From: Gammaproteobacteria bacterium
Lineage (GTDB): Bacteria > Pseudomonadota > Gammaproteobacteria > Thiohalospirales > Thiohalospiraceae
DNA length: 46,063 nt
Assembly (NCBI GenBank): GCA_024277595.1
Contig: JAJRUV010000053.1
Span: 1-46,063 of the forward strand
Direction: 5' to 3'
Shown here: positions 36,507-45,814 of the stretch, piece by piece
Numbering within the stretch: the stretch's first letter is position 1
How the letters are laid out: every line of letters begins with the position of its first letter
Translations under genes and position numbers: made by a program
The notes under the pieces: generated by a model
Seen by the model: the letters and a program-made list of their open reading frames with translations, nothing else
Databases searched by the model: none
Told to the model about the DNA's origin: nothing

Positions 36507-36863
36507 ATGACATCAGATACAGGAACACTGCAGATCCGGTTGCAGGCACTGCAACATCAGTATTCGCAGGAGCTTCCAAGCAAAATTCAGCAGTTAGAGA
36601 AAGCCTGGCAACGTTTTATTGAACAGAGAGATCGGCGGGCACTCGACTCTCTCCTGAATGATACGCATAATCTGACCGGCTCCGGTGCTGTATATGGTTA
36701 CCACCAAACCAGCAAGATAGCCCGCAAGCTGGAGCAGCTCCTTGTTACTATTCAGGAGTCGCAGCAACAACCCGGCTCCAGCGACCAACAGCATATTGAA
36801 CGTTATATCCAGGCTCTGCACCTTGCAGCACAAAACCCGGCGCAATCCACTACTCTACCGTAA
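36507..36863 (+). CDS. histidine phosphotransfer (Hpt) domain protein
   Basis: The 118-residue helical protein carries '[14 protein letters not shown]', the Hpt motif HxLxGxxxxxG with the phosphorylated histidine near residue 54. It follows the receiver gene and would pass phosphate between a hybrid kinase and a receiver. The 3' end overlaps the convergent glmS gene by 14 bp. Confidence 0.85.
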   Translation: MTSDTGTLQIRLQALQHQYSQELPSKIQQLEKAWQRFIEQRDRRALDSLLNDTHNLTGSGAVYGYHQTSKIARKLEQLLVTIQESQQQPGSSDQQHIERYIQALHLAAQNPAQSTTLP

Positions 36864-38682
36864 CCGACTTGGCCAGATTACGAGGCTGATCGACATCGGT
36901 GCCTTTAATAAGGGCAACGTGATAAGAGAGCAGCTGCAGGGGAATGGTAAAAATAATCGGGGCAATTTCATCATCGGTAGGCGCAATATCAAAGATTTGG
37001 ATTCCCTCCCCGCCGCCCATCTCCGCCCGTGCATCGGCAAACACGATCAACTCACCGCCCCGTGCGCCCACCTCCTGAAGATTGGATTTCAGTTTTTCCA
37101 GCAACTCATTGTTCGGCGCAACCACAATCACCGGCATATCCGCATCCACCAACGCCAGGGGTCCATGTTTCAATTCACCGGCCGGATAGGCCTCGGCATG
37201 GATATAGGAAATCTCCTTGAGTTTGAGCGCCCCCTCCATTGCCACCGGGTACTGCGCGCCCCTGCCCAGAAACAGGGCATGATGCTTGTCGGCAAACTGT
37301 TCAGCCAGTGTCTCAATGACGGGATCGAGGCGCAATACTTCCTCGATACGCCGCGGCAGGCTTTCCAGCTGCCCGACCAGCCGGGCTTCGTCCTGCTCTG
37401 TCATTCCGTGGCGCCGGCCCAGCACGATCACCAGCAGCATCAATGCCGCCAGCTGGGTGGTAAAGGCCTTGGTGGAGGCCACGCCAATCTCGGGACCCGC
37501 CCGGGTCATCAGGGAGAGATCCGACTCGCGCACCAGTGAGCTTTCCGGTACATTGCAAATAGTCAGTGACTTGCCGAAACCCAGACGCTTGGCCTCTTTC
37601 AGCCCGGCCAGGGTATCCGCCGTCTCCCCCGATTGGGAGATGGTTACTACCAGTGAGTTACGCCGCACCACCTGTTTGCGGTAGCGGAATTCACTGGCCA
37701 CCTCGACGCTGCAGGGCACGCCCGCCAGGGACTCCAGCCAGTAGCGGCCAATCTGGCCAGCATGATAACTGGTACCGCAAGCAATGATATGCACTCCCTG
37801 CACCGTATCAAATATTCTTCCGGCCGTGGGGCCAAATGCCGCTTCCAGCACCCGCTGCCCGCTGATTCGCCCCTCCAGGGTGTTGGCAATGGCCTGGGCC
37901 TGCTCGAAGATCTCCTTCTGCATGTAGTGGCGGTAGTTTCCCCGCTCTGCCGCATCTGCCGTCAGCTCACTCTCCCGCACCGGACGTTCAACCTGCTTGC
38001 CGTGCGCATCGTAGATAGTCAGCCTGTCCCGGCGGATATCTGCGATATCGCCCTCTTCGAGAAAGATGAACCGCTGGGTCACCGGCAGCAGCGCCGCCAC
38101 ATCCGAGGCGATAAAGTGTTCGCCGATACCGATACCGATGACCAGCGGACTGCCCAGCCGGGCAGCAATCAATCGCTCCGGCTCAGCCGTGCTGACAACG
38201 CCCAGCGCATACGCCCCTTCCAGGTCAGCTACGGTAGCCCGCACCGCATCCAGCAGATCCCTGCTCTGTTCGAGATAGTGATGTACCTGGTGAACAACTG
38301 TCTCGGTATCGGTCTCGGAAGTAAACCGGTAACCTGCGGTTTTCTGCTGCTGGCGCAGGCTTTCGTGATTTTCAATTATGCCGTTGTGTACCACCGCCAC
38401 CTTCTCGCTGCAGATGTGAGGGTGGGCGTTCGACTCGGTAGGCTTGCCATGAGTTGCCCAGCGGGTGTGTGCAATACCGGTATGCCCATGCAGCGGGTGC
38501 TGTTCCATACCGGATTCAAGTACGCTGACCTTGCCAACGGCACGCTGCCGCTCCAGGTTTCCATCGGCATTCAGCACGGCAATACCGGCCGAATCATAGC
38601 CACGGTATTCCAGGCGCTTCAGGCCTTCCAAAAGGATTGGCGTAACATCCCGCTCGGCAACTGCGCCAACGATACCACACAT
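36850..38682 (-). CDS. glmS: glutamine--fructose-6-phosphate aminotransferase (isomerising)
   Basis: The enzyme makes glucosamine-6-phosphate from fructose-6-phosphate and glutamine for peptidoglycan and LPS. It has 610 residues from ATG 38682. This start is required because the second residue, cysteine in MCGIVGA, is the N-terminal nucleophile after Met removal; GGGGAG lies 9 nt upstream. An N-terminal glutaminase domain (1-240) is followed by two SIS sugar-isomerase domains ('GTSYHAG' about 302, '[10 protein letters not shown]' about 350) and the C-terminal '[13 protein letters not shown]'. glmU is just upstream. Confidence 0.97.
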   Translation of the reverse strand: MCGIVGAVAERDVTPILLEGLKRLEYRGYDSAGIAVLNADGNLERQRAVGKVSVLESGMEQHPLHGHTGIAHTRWATHGKPTESNAHPHICSEKVAVVHNGIIENHESLRQQQKTAGYRFTSETDTETVVHQVHHYLEQSRDLLDAVRATVADLEGAYALGVVSTAEPERLIAARLGSPLVIGIGIGEHFIASDVAALLPVTQRFIFLEEGDIADIRRDRLTIYDAHGKQVERPVRESELTADAAERGNYRHYMQKEIFEQAQAIANTLEGRISGQRVLEAAFGPTAGRIFDTVQGVHIIACGTSYHAGQIGRYWLESLAGVPCSVEVASEFRYRKQVVRRNSLVVTISQSGETADTLAGLKEAKRLGFGKSLTICNVPESSLVRESDLSLMTRAGPEIGVASTKAFTTQLAALMLLVIVLGRRHGMTEQDEARLVGQLESLPRRIEEVLRLDPVIETLAEQFADKHHALFLGRGAQYPVAMEGALKLKEISYIHAEAYPAGELKHGPLALVDADMPVIVVAPNNELLEKLKSNLQEVGARGGELIVFADARAEMGGGEGIQIFDIAPTDDEIAPIIFTIPLQLLSYHVALIKGTDVDQPRNLAKSVTVE

Positions 38683-38696
38683 AACTATCTGCTCCC

Positions 38697-40064
38697 CTAA
38701 TCTGTTTTTTTGGTCGGCCGCTGCCAACCGCTAACTGTTTTTTGCCGAATACGGCTCAAGGTAAGCTCCCCCGCCGGCGTATCGTGCGTTATGGTCGAAC
38801 CGGCGCCGATAGTGGCCCCTGCACCCACTTCAACCGGCGCAACCAGCTGGGTATCCGAGCCGATAAAGGCGTTATCTCCGATAATGGTGCGATGCTTGTT
38901 CGCGCCATCATAGTTACAGGTGATGACACCCGCACCGATATTAACATCGTTACCGACGAGAGTATCACCCACATAACTGAGATGGTTGATCTTGGAACCT
39001 GTTGCTACCCGACTCTTTTTTACTTCCACAAAATTCCCGATGTGAACCCTGTCGGCCAGGCGGGTCTCCGGACGAACGCGCGCGAACGGTCCAATACGGC
39101 ACTCCGCCCCAATATCAGCCTGCTCCAGCACACTGTGGCTGCTTATCCGGGTATCTGCCGCTATGCTCACCTCGCGCAGATAACAGTTTGGCCCGATATA
39201 AACTCCATCGCCCAGGATAACATCTCCTTCCACGACGACATTCACATCAATAATAACATCTTGCCCGGCCGTCAGCGTTCCCCGCAGATCGAAGCGCTCC
39301 GGATCCAGTAGTGTCACTCCGGACATCATCAGCTTCTCACACTGACGCCGCTGGTAATCACGCTCCAGTTGCGCCAGCTGAACCCGGTTATTGACACCCA
39401 TCACCTCGGCAACAACCTCGGGGTTTACAGTATTGATCGAGAGTCCTTCACTTACCGCCCTGGCAATGATATCGGTCAGATAATACTCACCCTGGGCATT
39501 ATTGTTATCCAGCGCATCCAGCCAGCGCCGCAGATCGGCTGCGCTGGCCGCCAGCATCCCGGTATTGACCTCCTGGATGGCGCGCTGCCGCTCGGTGGCG
39601 TCTTTCTCCTCGACAATGGCCAACACATTTTCTGCGTCATCACGGACAATACGGCCGTAACCCGCGGGATCGGAAAGGTGCGTAGTAAGCAAACCCATCC
39701 CGTCTGCCGCTGCTGCCGCCAGTCGCCGCAGGGTGCTGTCGGTAATGAGTGGTACATCACCATACAGCACCATCACCGTATGATGCGCCGGAACCGCGGG
39801 CATCGCCTGATTGACCGCGTGACCGGTACCCAGCTGTTCCGCCTGTTCGATCCACTGCACCGGCTGATCAGCCAGCCGGGAGCACACAGCATCTCCACCA
39901 TGACCATACACCACGTAGATAGCGCTGGCAGACAGTGCCCCTGCGGCATCTATCACGTGCTGAAGCATCGGCTTCCCCGCAACCGCATGCAGTACCTTGG
40001 GCCGCATTGAACGCATGCGCGTTCCCTGACCCGCGGCGAGAATAACAACGCTGAGACCTGACAT
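38697..40064 (-). CDS. glmU: bifunctional N-acetylglucosamine-1-phosphate uridyltransferase / glucosamine-1-phosphate acetyltransferase
   Basis: It makes UDP-GlcNAc, the precursor of peptidoglycan and lipid A. It has 455 residues. The N-terminal uridyltransferase starts '[20 protein letters not shown]'; then comes a helical arm (about 230-250) and a C-terminal hexapeptide-repeat acetyltransferase with '[19 protein letters not shown]' (about 362-380) and 'YDGANKHRT'. The stop overlaps the ribosome site of glmS, so both are cotranscribed. Confidence 0.97.
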   Translation of the reverse strand: MSGLSVVILAAGQGTRMRSMRPKVLHAVAGKPMLQHVIDAAGALSASAIYVVYGHGGDAVCSRLADQPVQWIEQAEQLGTGHAVNQAMPAVPAHHTVMVLYGDVPLITDSTLRRLAAAAADGMGLLTTHLSDPAGYGRIVRDDAENVLAIVEEKDATERQRAIQEVNTGMLAASAADLRRWLDALDNNNAQGEYYLTDIIARAVSEGLSINTVNPEVVAEVMGVNNRVQLAQLERDYQRRQCEKLMMSGVTLLDPERFDLRGTLTAGQDVIIDVNVVVEGDVILGDGVYIGPNCYLREVSIAADTRISSHSVLEQADIGAECRIGPFARVRPETRLADRVHIGNFVEVKKSRVATGSKINHLSYVGDTLVGNDVNIGAGVITCNYDGANKHRTIIGDNAFIGSDTQLVAPVEVGAGATIGAGSTITHDTPAGELTLSRIRQKTVSGWQRPTKKTD

Positions 40065-40230
40065 AACTTGACTATTTATCCAGTTTGTTTTGTATAAGGG
40101 TATTGGCGGTTCAGCATACTAACACCGGTAGGCATTTGCAATTATCGATAAAAAAATGAGCAATCCCGCCAATTATCGTCTATAATTTCCCAACACAAAA
40201 AGATCTTATATACACCGAGAACCCGGCAAA

Positions 40231-40584
40231 ATGAGAACTTTTATCCGACAACCTTCCGAAATACCTGTCGAGATTTCCACCAGAAAAATCCTTGGGGGCA
40301 GTGGTCAGTCACTCAAAAACATTAGTTTTGGTGGTCTCTGTTGCAAAACAAACAAACCCATCGAAACAGGCACTATGGTCGATATCCGGCTACCATCTCT
40401 CAGCTCTGATTCCGAGGCACGCGGACGGGTTTCATGGTGTCGCCGCAAGAACAGCAACATTGAAATAGGAGTTCAGTTTCTAAACAACGACACTGACAGC
40501 CGCTTACATATGGTCGAACAAGTATGTGATATCGAGCGCTATCGCAAACAGGCGAAACAGAAGTTACTCAAACAGCCCCACTAA
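40231..40584 (+). CDS. PilZ-domain protein (c-di-GMP receptor)
   Basis: The 117-residue protein is a single PilZ domain. The c-di-GMP binding residues are present: RTFIR (RxxxR, residues 2-6) and NISFGG (NxSxxG, residues 30-35). It probably responds to the second messenger that the EAL protein at 30588-32984 degrades. Its target is unknown. A family E element starts 8 bp after the stop. Confidence 0.88.
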   Translation: MRTFIRQPSEIPVEISTRKILGGSGQSLKNISFGGLCCKTNKPIETGTMVDIRLPSLSSDSEARGRVSWCRRKNSNIEIGVQFLNNDTDSRLHMVEQVCDIERYRKQAKQKLLKQPH

Positions 40585-40592
40585 TCTTGTTG

Positions 40593-40737
40593 CTCAGCGA
40601 GTAGTCAATATTGCCGGTAACTGCTCAGATTGCCCCTGAAATTCGTCAGTTCAAGGCGAAAAACGGGAGTTTACATGGGTAAATGGCCATTTTTTAACGC
40701 AGAAATGGCGGATTTCAGGGGTGAGCTGAGTAGTTAC
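40593..40737 (-). mobile_element. family E miniature element (copy 5), left tip lost
   Basis: The sequence matches 33391-33542 closely from CTCAGCGAGTAG (40593) to GAGTAGTTAC (40737). The outer GTAACTA of the left end is absent (TTGTTG instead). It fills the whole convergent gap between the PilZ stop (40584) and the stop of the next gene (40740), and may act as a shared transcript end. Confidence 0.88.
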
Positions 40738-40739
40738 GT

Positions 40740-41564
40740 TTATCGTTGAAAAATCACTGTATCAGGCACCGTAAGTTCCATGGAAATCGGCAAGTGATCG
40801 GAATAAGCATGCCTTAGTACCCGTGCCTGACGGACCTCCAGCTCAGGCGTCACCAGAATATGATCGATATTGCGATTCGGCTGCCAGCTGGGAAAGGTGT
40901 GAAACTTGTCCAAAGGCTCACGCAGCCGGGTTCGCTGAAACAGGTAACACAGCTCCGGACTATCCGGCTGGCAATTCATATCGCCCATTAGTACAACATG
41001 TGGATACTGATTGATCAAATCAGCAAGATAACTGACCTGCTCAAGCCGGACCCGTCTGCTGAGGGCGAGGTGGATATTGAACACGACCAGCGATTCTTCT
41101 CCATGCCCGTACAGAGCCGCAGTAAATCCCCGTCCGGGAATCAATCCCGGCAGTCGCTGTTCAGCAACCCTGGCCGGACGAATCCGGCTGAGCAGTCCCG
41201 TTGCATGCTGGGCAAACTTGCCCAGACGCCGGTTGATCCGATGATGCCAGAAAGGAAATCCCGCCTTGTCCGCCAGATATTCCGTCAGATTGATAAAATT
41301 ACTGCGCAGACTTCCCGCATCCACCTCTTGCAGCCCCACAATATCGTAGTCGTGTAACAGGTGGGCAACTTGATCCAGATTGCTGAATCGTTCCGAGTGG
41401 GGAAGGATATGTCTCCAGCTCTTGGTCAGATAGTGGCGTGGCCGCTGTGTCGCGATACCCATCTGAATATTGTAACTCAGCAATCGTAACCGGGTTCCCG
41501 ATGCAGTCTGATGCGGTATGTTTTTTGACGCCGAGGTGGAACCCACCTCGCTCAAACAGGACAT
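40740..41564 (-). CDS. endonuclease/exonuclease/phosphatase-family protein
   Basis: The 274-residue protein starts at ATG 41564, with GGGAG 7 nt upstream; this overlaps the end of the acetolactate synthase gene by 13 nt, so the two are translationally coupled. The fold motifs are 'LLSYNIQMG' (about 28-36), 'IVGLQEVDAG' (about 76-85), 'FNIHLALS' (about 158-165), 'VLMGDMNCQPDS' (about 192-203), 'NIDHILVTPE' and C-terminal 'YSDHLPISMEL'. These are the metal-binding Asn, Glu, Asp/Asn and Asp/His residues of the EEP superfamily. The substrate may be DNA, RNA, a phospholipid or a nucleotide; members this size near metabolic genes are uncharacterised. Confidence 0.85.
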   Translation of the reverse strand: MSCLSEVGSTSASKNIPHQTASGTRLRLLSYNIQMGIATQRPRHYLTKSWRHILPHSERFSNLDQVAHLLHDYDIVGLQEVDAGSLRSNFINLTEYLADKAGFPFWHHRINRRLGKFAQHATGLLSRIRPARVAEQRLPGLIPGRGFTAALYGHGEESLVVFNIHLALSRRVRLEQVSYLADLINQYPHVVLMGDMNCQPDSPELCYLFQRTRLREPLDKFHTFPSWQPNRNIDHILVTPELEVRQARVLRHAYSDHLPISMELTVPDTVIFQR

Positions 41565-43186
41565 ACCATTTCTCCCATCTGCTTGGTGAGCTTCAAATTT
41601 TCGCTGTAATCCACGGGACAATCAATAATGGTGACAGTATCTCCCTGCAACGCTTCCCGCAAGGCTGGCAGCAACTCTTCCGTACGCTCGATACGAACTC
41701 CCCGTGCCCCGAAAGACTCCGCATACATAACAAAATCCGGGTTGCTGAAATCAACATTTGACTTGCGCCCGAAGCGGTTCATCTGTTTCCACTCAATGAG
41801 TCCATAGCCCCCATCATTCCATATTAAAACGACCAGTGGTATTTTTAGCCGCACAGCCGTTTCAATCTCCTGCGAATTCATCAGGAAACCCGCATCACCG
41901 GTGACGGCCACAACTCTGCGATCCGGCATGGCAAGCGTAGCGGCGATAGCACCGGGAACAGCAATACCCATGCTGGCAAACCCGTTGGAGATAATGCAGG
42001 TGTTTGGCCGCTCACAACGAAACATGCGCGACATCCACATTTTGTGCGCACCAACATCACACACCGCAATATCAGGCAACGCCATCGCAGTCCGCAAATC
42101 CCAAATCAGCTTCTGGGGCTTAACCGGAAAATTGAAGTCATCGCGATGCTGGTTCATATCCTCCACCAGAATTTCGCGCAGCGCCCGCATGGCATGCCCG
42201 GTATGTGGCGTCGCCAACTCTGCAATACGCAACAGACTGTGTTTCAGATCACCCACAACGCCAACAGTGACGGGATAGTAGGCATCAACTTCAGCGGGGG
42301 ACATATCAATATGAACAATAACGCGATCCTTGGTGGGATGCCATAAATAGGGGTGGTACTCCACCAGATCATATCCAACACAGATAACAACATCCGCCCG
42401 GTCAAAACCACAGGTAACATAATCTTTTGACTGCAATCCGGCACTGCCCAATGCCAGTGGGTTTCCGGCAAAAGGAACCACTCCCTTGGCCATAAACGTA
42501 TTAGTAACAGGGATATTGAGCCGGGCGGAAAAATCGGCCAGCTGCTGCCATGCTCGCCCCCGGACTACCCCGTTACCAGCCAAAATGATGGGGTTTTTCG
42601 CCTCGGAAATTACTTTTGCCGCATACTCCACCCGCTGTCGCGGTGGCTCCGGGGCAGTGGCATACTTGACCGGCAGCGGCTCATCGTCGATTGGCATCTC
42701 GGCAATGTTCTCCGGAAACTCGATAAAGCAGGCACCGGACTTCTCCGTTTGCGCCACCTTGAACGCCTTACGGACAACCTCACTGATGATATTGGGCGTC
42801 AGCAGACGAGAGGAGTATTTGGTAATCGGGTGAAAAATACGCTCCAGATCCAGAACCTGGTGGGACTCTTTATGCAACCGGTTAGTAGCAGCCTGACCCG
42901 CAATCGCTACCATCGGAGCATGATCCATGTTGGCATCGGCCACTCCGGTAATGAGATTGGTTGCGCCGGGCCCCAGAGTAGCAAGGCAAACACCGGCTTT
43001 ACCCGTCAGCCGACCATGTACGTCCGCCATAAAAGCAGCTCCCTGTTCATGACGTACGGTAACAAATCGGATGGACGAATCGAGCAGGGCATCCATGAAT
43101 TCCAGATTCTCTTCGCCCGGAATGCCATAGATGCACTCTACACCTTCATTCTCAAGACATTTAATAAACAGTTCTGCGGCCTTCAT
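41552..43186 (-). CDS. acetolactate synthase-like thiamine-diphosphate enzyme
   Basis: The 544-residue enzyme starts at ATG 43186 (GGAG 5-6 nt upstream). An N-terminal PYR domain has 'EEGVECIYGIPGEENLE'-like sequence and the catalytic glutamate in RHEQGAAFMAD (about 50-60). A central domain follows, then the PP domain with 'VTGDAGFLMNSQEIETA' (about 428) and WNDGGYG, which bind ThDP and Mg. It fits the catabolic AlsS group better than IlvB/IlvI: no small regulatory subunit gene is next to it. It would join two pyruvates to acetolactate. No acetolactate decarboxylase gene is here, so the pathway is unclear. Other ThDP enzymes (e.g. pyruvate oxidase) cannot be excluded. Confidence 0.85.
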   Translation of the reverse strand: MKAAELFIKCLENEGVECIYGIPGEENLEFMDALLDSSIRFVTVRHEQGAAFMADVHGRLTGKAGVCLATLGPGATNLITGVADANMDHAPMVAIAGQAATNRLHKESHQVLDLERIFHPITKYSSRLLTPNIISEVVRKAFKVAQTEKSGACFIEFPENIAEMPIDDEPLPVKYATAPEPPRQRVEYAAKVISEAKNPIILAGNGVVRGRAWQQLADFSARLNIPVTNTFMAKGVVPFAGNPLALGSAGLQSKDYVTCGFDRADVVICVGYDLVEYHPYLWHPTKDRVIVHIDMSPAEVDAYYPVTVGVVGDLKHSLLRIAELATPHTGHAMRALREILVEDMNQHRDDFNFPVKPQKLIWDLRTAMALPDIAVCDVGAHKMWMSRMFRCERPNTCIISNGFASMGIAVPGAIAATLAMPDRRVVAVTGDAGFLMNSQEIETAVRLKIPLVVLIWNDGGYGLIEWKQMNRFGRKSNVDFSNPDFVMYAESFGARGVRIERTEELLPALREALQGDTVTIIDCPVDYSENLKLTKQMGEMVCPV

Positions 43187-43535
43187 TCCCTCTCCTTCGC
43201 TGTCAATGCTTAGTATCGGCCAGCCATCCAACTCTTTCACAGGAAATACTATCGACTACAGAAAAACTTCAACCACTTGAGCAATTTTGGGTCCTGGATA
43301 AACGGAAACCCAGAGAGACAGGCCGATCATCTGAGGGGTTGCAGACATAGCATCTGCAATTATAGTTTATAGTAAAGAGGCTGATGGAACAGAACTCCTC
43401 ATTCCCTGCGGAAACCGCTCACTCAACAACCGCCCCGTGTCCAGTGGGACAAAATCCGGATTCAGCTCGCCTGCCAGCGCTCAGGACAAGCCTCGGCTTA
43501 CCCTTGAACACCGACAGAACAACCCCGATCGTGCG
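43187..43535. other. non-coding stretch between the acetolactate synthase and dsbA genes
   Basis: No gene is supported. TTGCAGA (43339-43345) and TCTGCAA (43353-43359) form a small palindrome that could be a regulatory site or weak hairpin upstream of the leftward gene. Confidence 0.3.
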
Positions 43536-44186
43536 CTATTTTTTTGTTGTAGCGGCAACTTCCTTGCCAACCAGATAGTCCACCACCTTGAGCATCTCGG
43601 AGTAACTCCGTACACCGCGACTGCCAATCCGATATTTTCCGTTCACAATCAATACAGGCACACCATCAATACCATAACTTTTGGTCATCTGAACAGCGCG
43701 CTTTACCTGGCTTTTTACCGCAAAAGAGCTAAATGCCTTGTCAAAATCATCCTTGCTCACGCCATACTCGGCAAACAGGGTCTGCAGACTGGCCGGGGTC
43801 GGAAATTTCTGTCCACCCTGGTGCATGGCATCGAATAATCCATCGTGGAACTTGCCACTGACACCAAGCGCCCTGGCTGCATAAAACGCCTGGGCGTGCA
43901 ACTCCCATTCCTTGTTAAAAACCGCCGGGATATGAATAAATTCCACATTACCAGGTTTGCGCATCAACCAGCGCTTCACGTATGGATCAAAGTCATAGCA
44001 GTGGGGGCAACCGTACCAGAACAACTCCACCACCTCAATTTTGTCTCCAGTACTGGTCGGAATCGCCGGTTCGATGCGCTGATACTCGACACCCTCTTTA
44101 TATTCAGCTGCTGCCGCAGCACCAGCAAACCCGAACGATAAAGCCAACAGGATAACAACCCAGCATCTGCTCACACCATGTATCAT
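43536..44186 (-). CDS. dsbA: periplasmic thiol:disulfide oxidase DsbA
   Basis: DsbA puts disulfide bonds into exported proteins. The 216-residue form starts at ATG 44186 (GAGG 7 nt upstream); an in-frame start at 44213 would add nine residues. A signal peptide (about 1-27, ending AGAAAAAEY) leads to a thioredoxin fold with the active site FWYGCPHCYDF (CPHC) and the cis-proline segment 'GIDGVPVLIVNGKY'. Together with dsbD in this window it covers both oxidation and reduction in the periplasm. Confidence 0.95.
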   Translation of the reverse strand: MIHGVSRCWVVILLALSFGFAGAAAAAEYKEGVEYQRIEPAIPTSTGDKIEVVELFWYGCPHCYDFDPYVKRWLMRKPGNVEFIHIPAVFNKEWELHAQAFYAARALGVSGKFHDGLFDAMHQGGQKFPTPASLQTLFAEYGVSKDDFDKAFSSFAVKSQVKRAVQMTKSYGIDGVPVLIVNGKYRIGSRGVRSYSEMLKVVDYLVGKEVAATTKK

Positions 44187-44359
44187 AAATGCACCTCTTG
44201 TTATTAAATTCATCCAATGTTCCTTCTTATAGTGCCGGACTCACTGCGAAAGTTCCATAACTTTGCGAAACCCGCACGATGCTTTATCCTATTACCGGTT
44301 CGCCAGAATTCTGTTGGTGAAACGTTTAAGTAGCCTGTAGCCAAAGATGGAGGCAAAAT

Positions 44360-44848
44360 ATGGACACTGCGGCAATTGACCTTACCGAATTTCTCAACCA
44401 GCAGTATCTCTGCGAATCACTCACCATCAAGGAAGTTAAAACTCTGCTTGAGTATACCTAATTGATAACTTTTAAAAAGAAAGAGACAATTGCCGATATC
44501 GGAGAGGTTGGTGAGGCATTGTACTTTGTTGTGCGGGGACAAGCTGCTCTGATTTACGACAATGGCGACAATCAGGTCGAGATCGGCCGCATGAACGAAG
44601 GTGAACTAATGGGCGAGATGTCATTTTTTGACCGCCAACCCCGCTCCGTTCGCATGGTGGCAATCTCATCCGACACGAGACTGTTACGGCTGACCCGCGC
44701 CATGTATAAAAGATTACGTGTAGAACACCCGTTTATCGCAGTAAACCTGCTGGAACACGCGATCATCAGTCTTGACCACCTGATTCGCCGTCTCAGTACC
44801 GATGTTGCGATATTCAACCGCTACTTCTACGCTGCGGGGAAAAAATAG
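44360..44848 (+). pseudogene. cyclic-nucleotide-binding domain protein broken by an in-frame ochre codon
   Basis: A strong ribosome site (GGAGG, 6 nt) precedes ATG 44360. After 33 codons (MDTAAIDLTEFLNQQYLCES...LLEYT) the frame has TAA at 44459-44461, then goes on in the same frame for 128 codons. These encode a cNMP-binding fold: 'ADIGEVGEALYFVVRGQAAL', 'GRMNEGELMGEMSFFDRQPRSV' with the phosphate-binding cassette GEMSFFDRQPRS, then a helical tail. There is no DNA-binding domain, so the intact protein was a stand-alone cNMP-binding protein of 161 residues. GAA to TAA is a one-base change. A restart at TTG 44462 is possible, but no ribosome site is seen. Confidence 0.8.
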
Positions 44849-44850
44849 CT

Positions 44851-45002
44851 GTAACTATTCAGCTCACCCCTGAAATCCGCCATTTCTGTGTTAAAAAATG
44901 ATCGTTTACCCGTGTAAACTTACATTTTTCGCCTTGAACTGGCGAATTTCAGGGGCAATCTGAACAGTTACATACTCATTTTCAACTATGCTGAATAGTT
45001 AC
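44851..45002 (+). mobile_element. 152-bp family E miniature element (copy 6) with 8-bp target duplication
   Basis: Ends GTAACTATTCAGC and GCTGAATAGTTAC. AAATAGCT is duplicated at 44843-44850 and 45003-45010. It inserted 2 bp past the stop codon of the cNMP gene, and the duplicated target includes that TAG. Confidence 0.93.
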
Positions 45003-45035
45003 AAATAGCTTTTCCCGAACAAGGTACACAAAAAA

Positions 45036-45814
45036 GGGCTCTTCAGGAAAATTCGTGGGTAAAAATATAGCGTAATCACAACGAGAGAGGTGGTTTTTCC
45101 AGGGTTTTGAAGGTGGAGCATCCTGCCCCCACTCTGAGAAGATGGAAGTGCAAACTAACCGTCTGACAGAGAGAAAGGAACAGGATGCAGATAAAGACTA
45201 TCCTCAATCGCGTACAGAAATTCAAATCCTTTGTGTACGGAACGGTACGCTGGGTTGAAGACGCTTCAATTCCGACCCTTGAGGTGGAGGTACAGCCCCG
45301 CTTGAATAGTCGCCCGGTGTGTAGCGATTGTGGGCACAAAAGGCCGGGATACGACAGGCTGCCGGAGCGGCGCTTCGAGTTTATTCCAATGTGGGGCAAC
45401 AAGGTGTTTTTTCCTTATGCGCCGCGCCGGGTTGACTGTCCAGACTGCGGTATCCGGGTAGAGCGCATGCCCTGGGTATCGGGTAAACACCGACTGACCG
45501 AGGCCTATGCGTGGTTTCTGTCCGGTTGGGCGAAGCGGCTGAGCTGAAAGGAAGTTGCCGAGGCATTTCGTACCACCTGGAATCATGTATTCCACTCGGT
45601 GGAGCGGGCCGTGACCTGGGAGCGGGCGCATCAGGATCTGAGTCATGTGACGGCCATTGGCGTTGACGAGATTGCCTGGCAGCGTGGTCACCGTTATTTG
45701 ACGCTGGTCTACCAGATTGATGAACACTGCAAGCGATTATTGTGGGTTGGCGAGAAGCGCATGGTCAAGACATTACTGCGATTCTTCCGCTGGTTTGGCA
45801 AGGAGCGCCGCTAG
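45036..45814 (+). mobile_element. ISL3-family insertion sequence, truncated on the right
   Basis: The left end is GGGCTCTTCAGGAAAATTCG (45036), like ISL3-family terminal repeats. 149 nt later the transposase gene begins. The element is cut at 45814 by the IS1182-like IS, which starts just past the CTAG at 45811-45814. The right end is not in the window, so it may lie beyond the second IS. Confidence 0.75.
45185..45814 (+). pseudogene. ISL3-family transposase, nonsense mutation and truncation
   Basis: Codons 1-120 encode the N-terminal zinc-binding part, with CSDCG (about 39-43) and CPDCG (about 80-84), and a helix-turn-helix region. At 45545-45547 TGA replaces what is normally TGG in the family (AKRLS-W-KEVAEAF). 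The same frame continues with 'VTAIGVDEIAWQRGHRYLTLVYQID', the DDE segment with its first aspartate, until KERR, where CTAG gives TAG. The rest of the catalytic domain is missing. The enzyme is inactive. Confidence 0.88.

Noticed and set aside
43384-43578. 64-codon plus-strand frame upstream of dsbA
   Set aside because: No ribosome site, no recognisable domain, and it overlaps the dsbA end.
24603-45547. Stop-codon reassignment or recoding as explanation for in-frame stops
   Set aside because: Different stop codons are involved and each also ends intact genes in the window; no selenocysteine-type context is visible.
45036-45814. Intact ISL3 insertion sequence
   Set aside because: The transposase has an internal TGA and ends abruptly at another IS.
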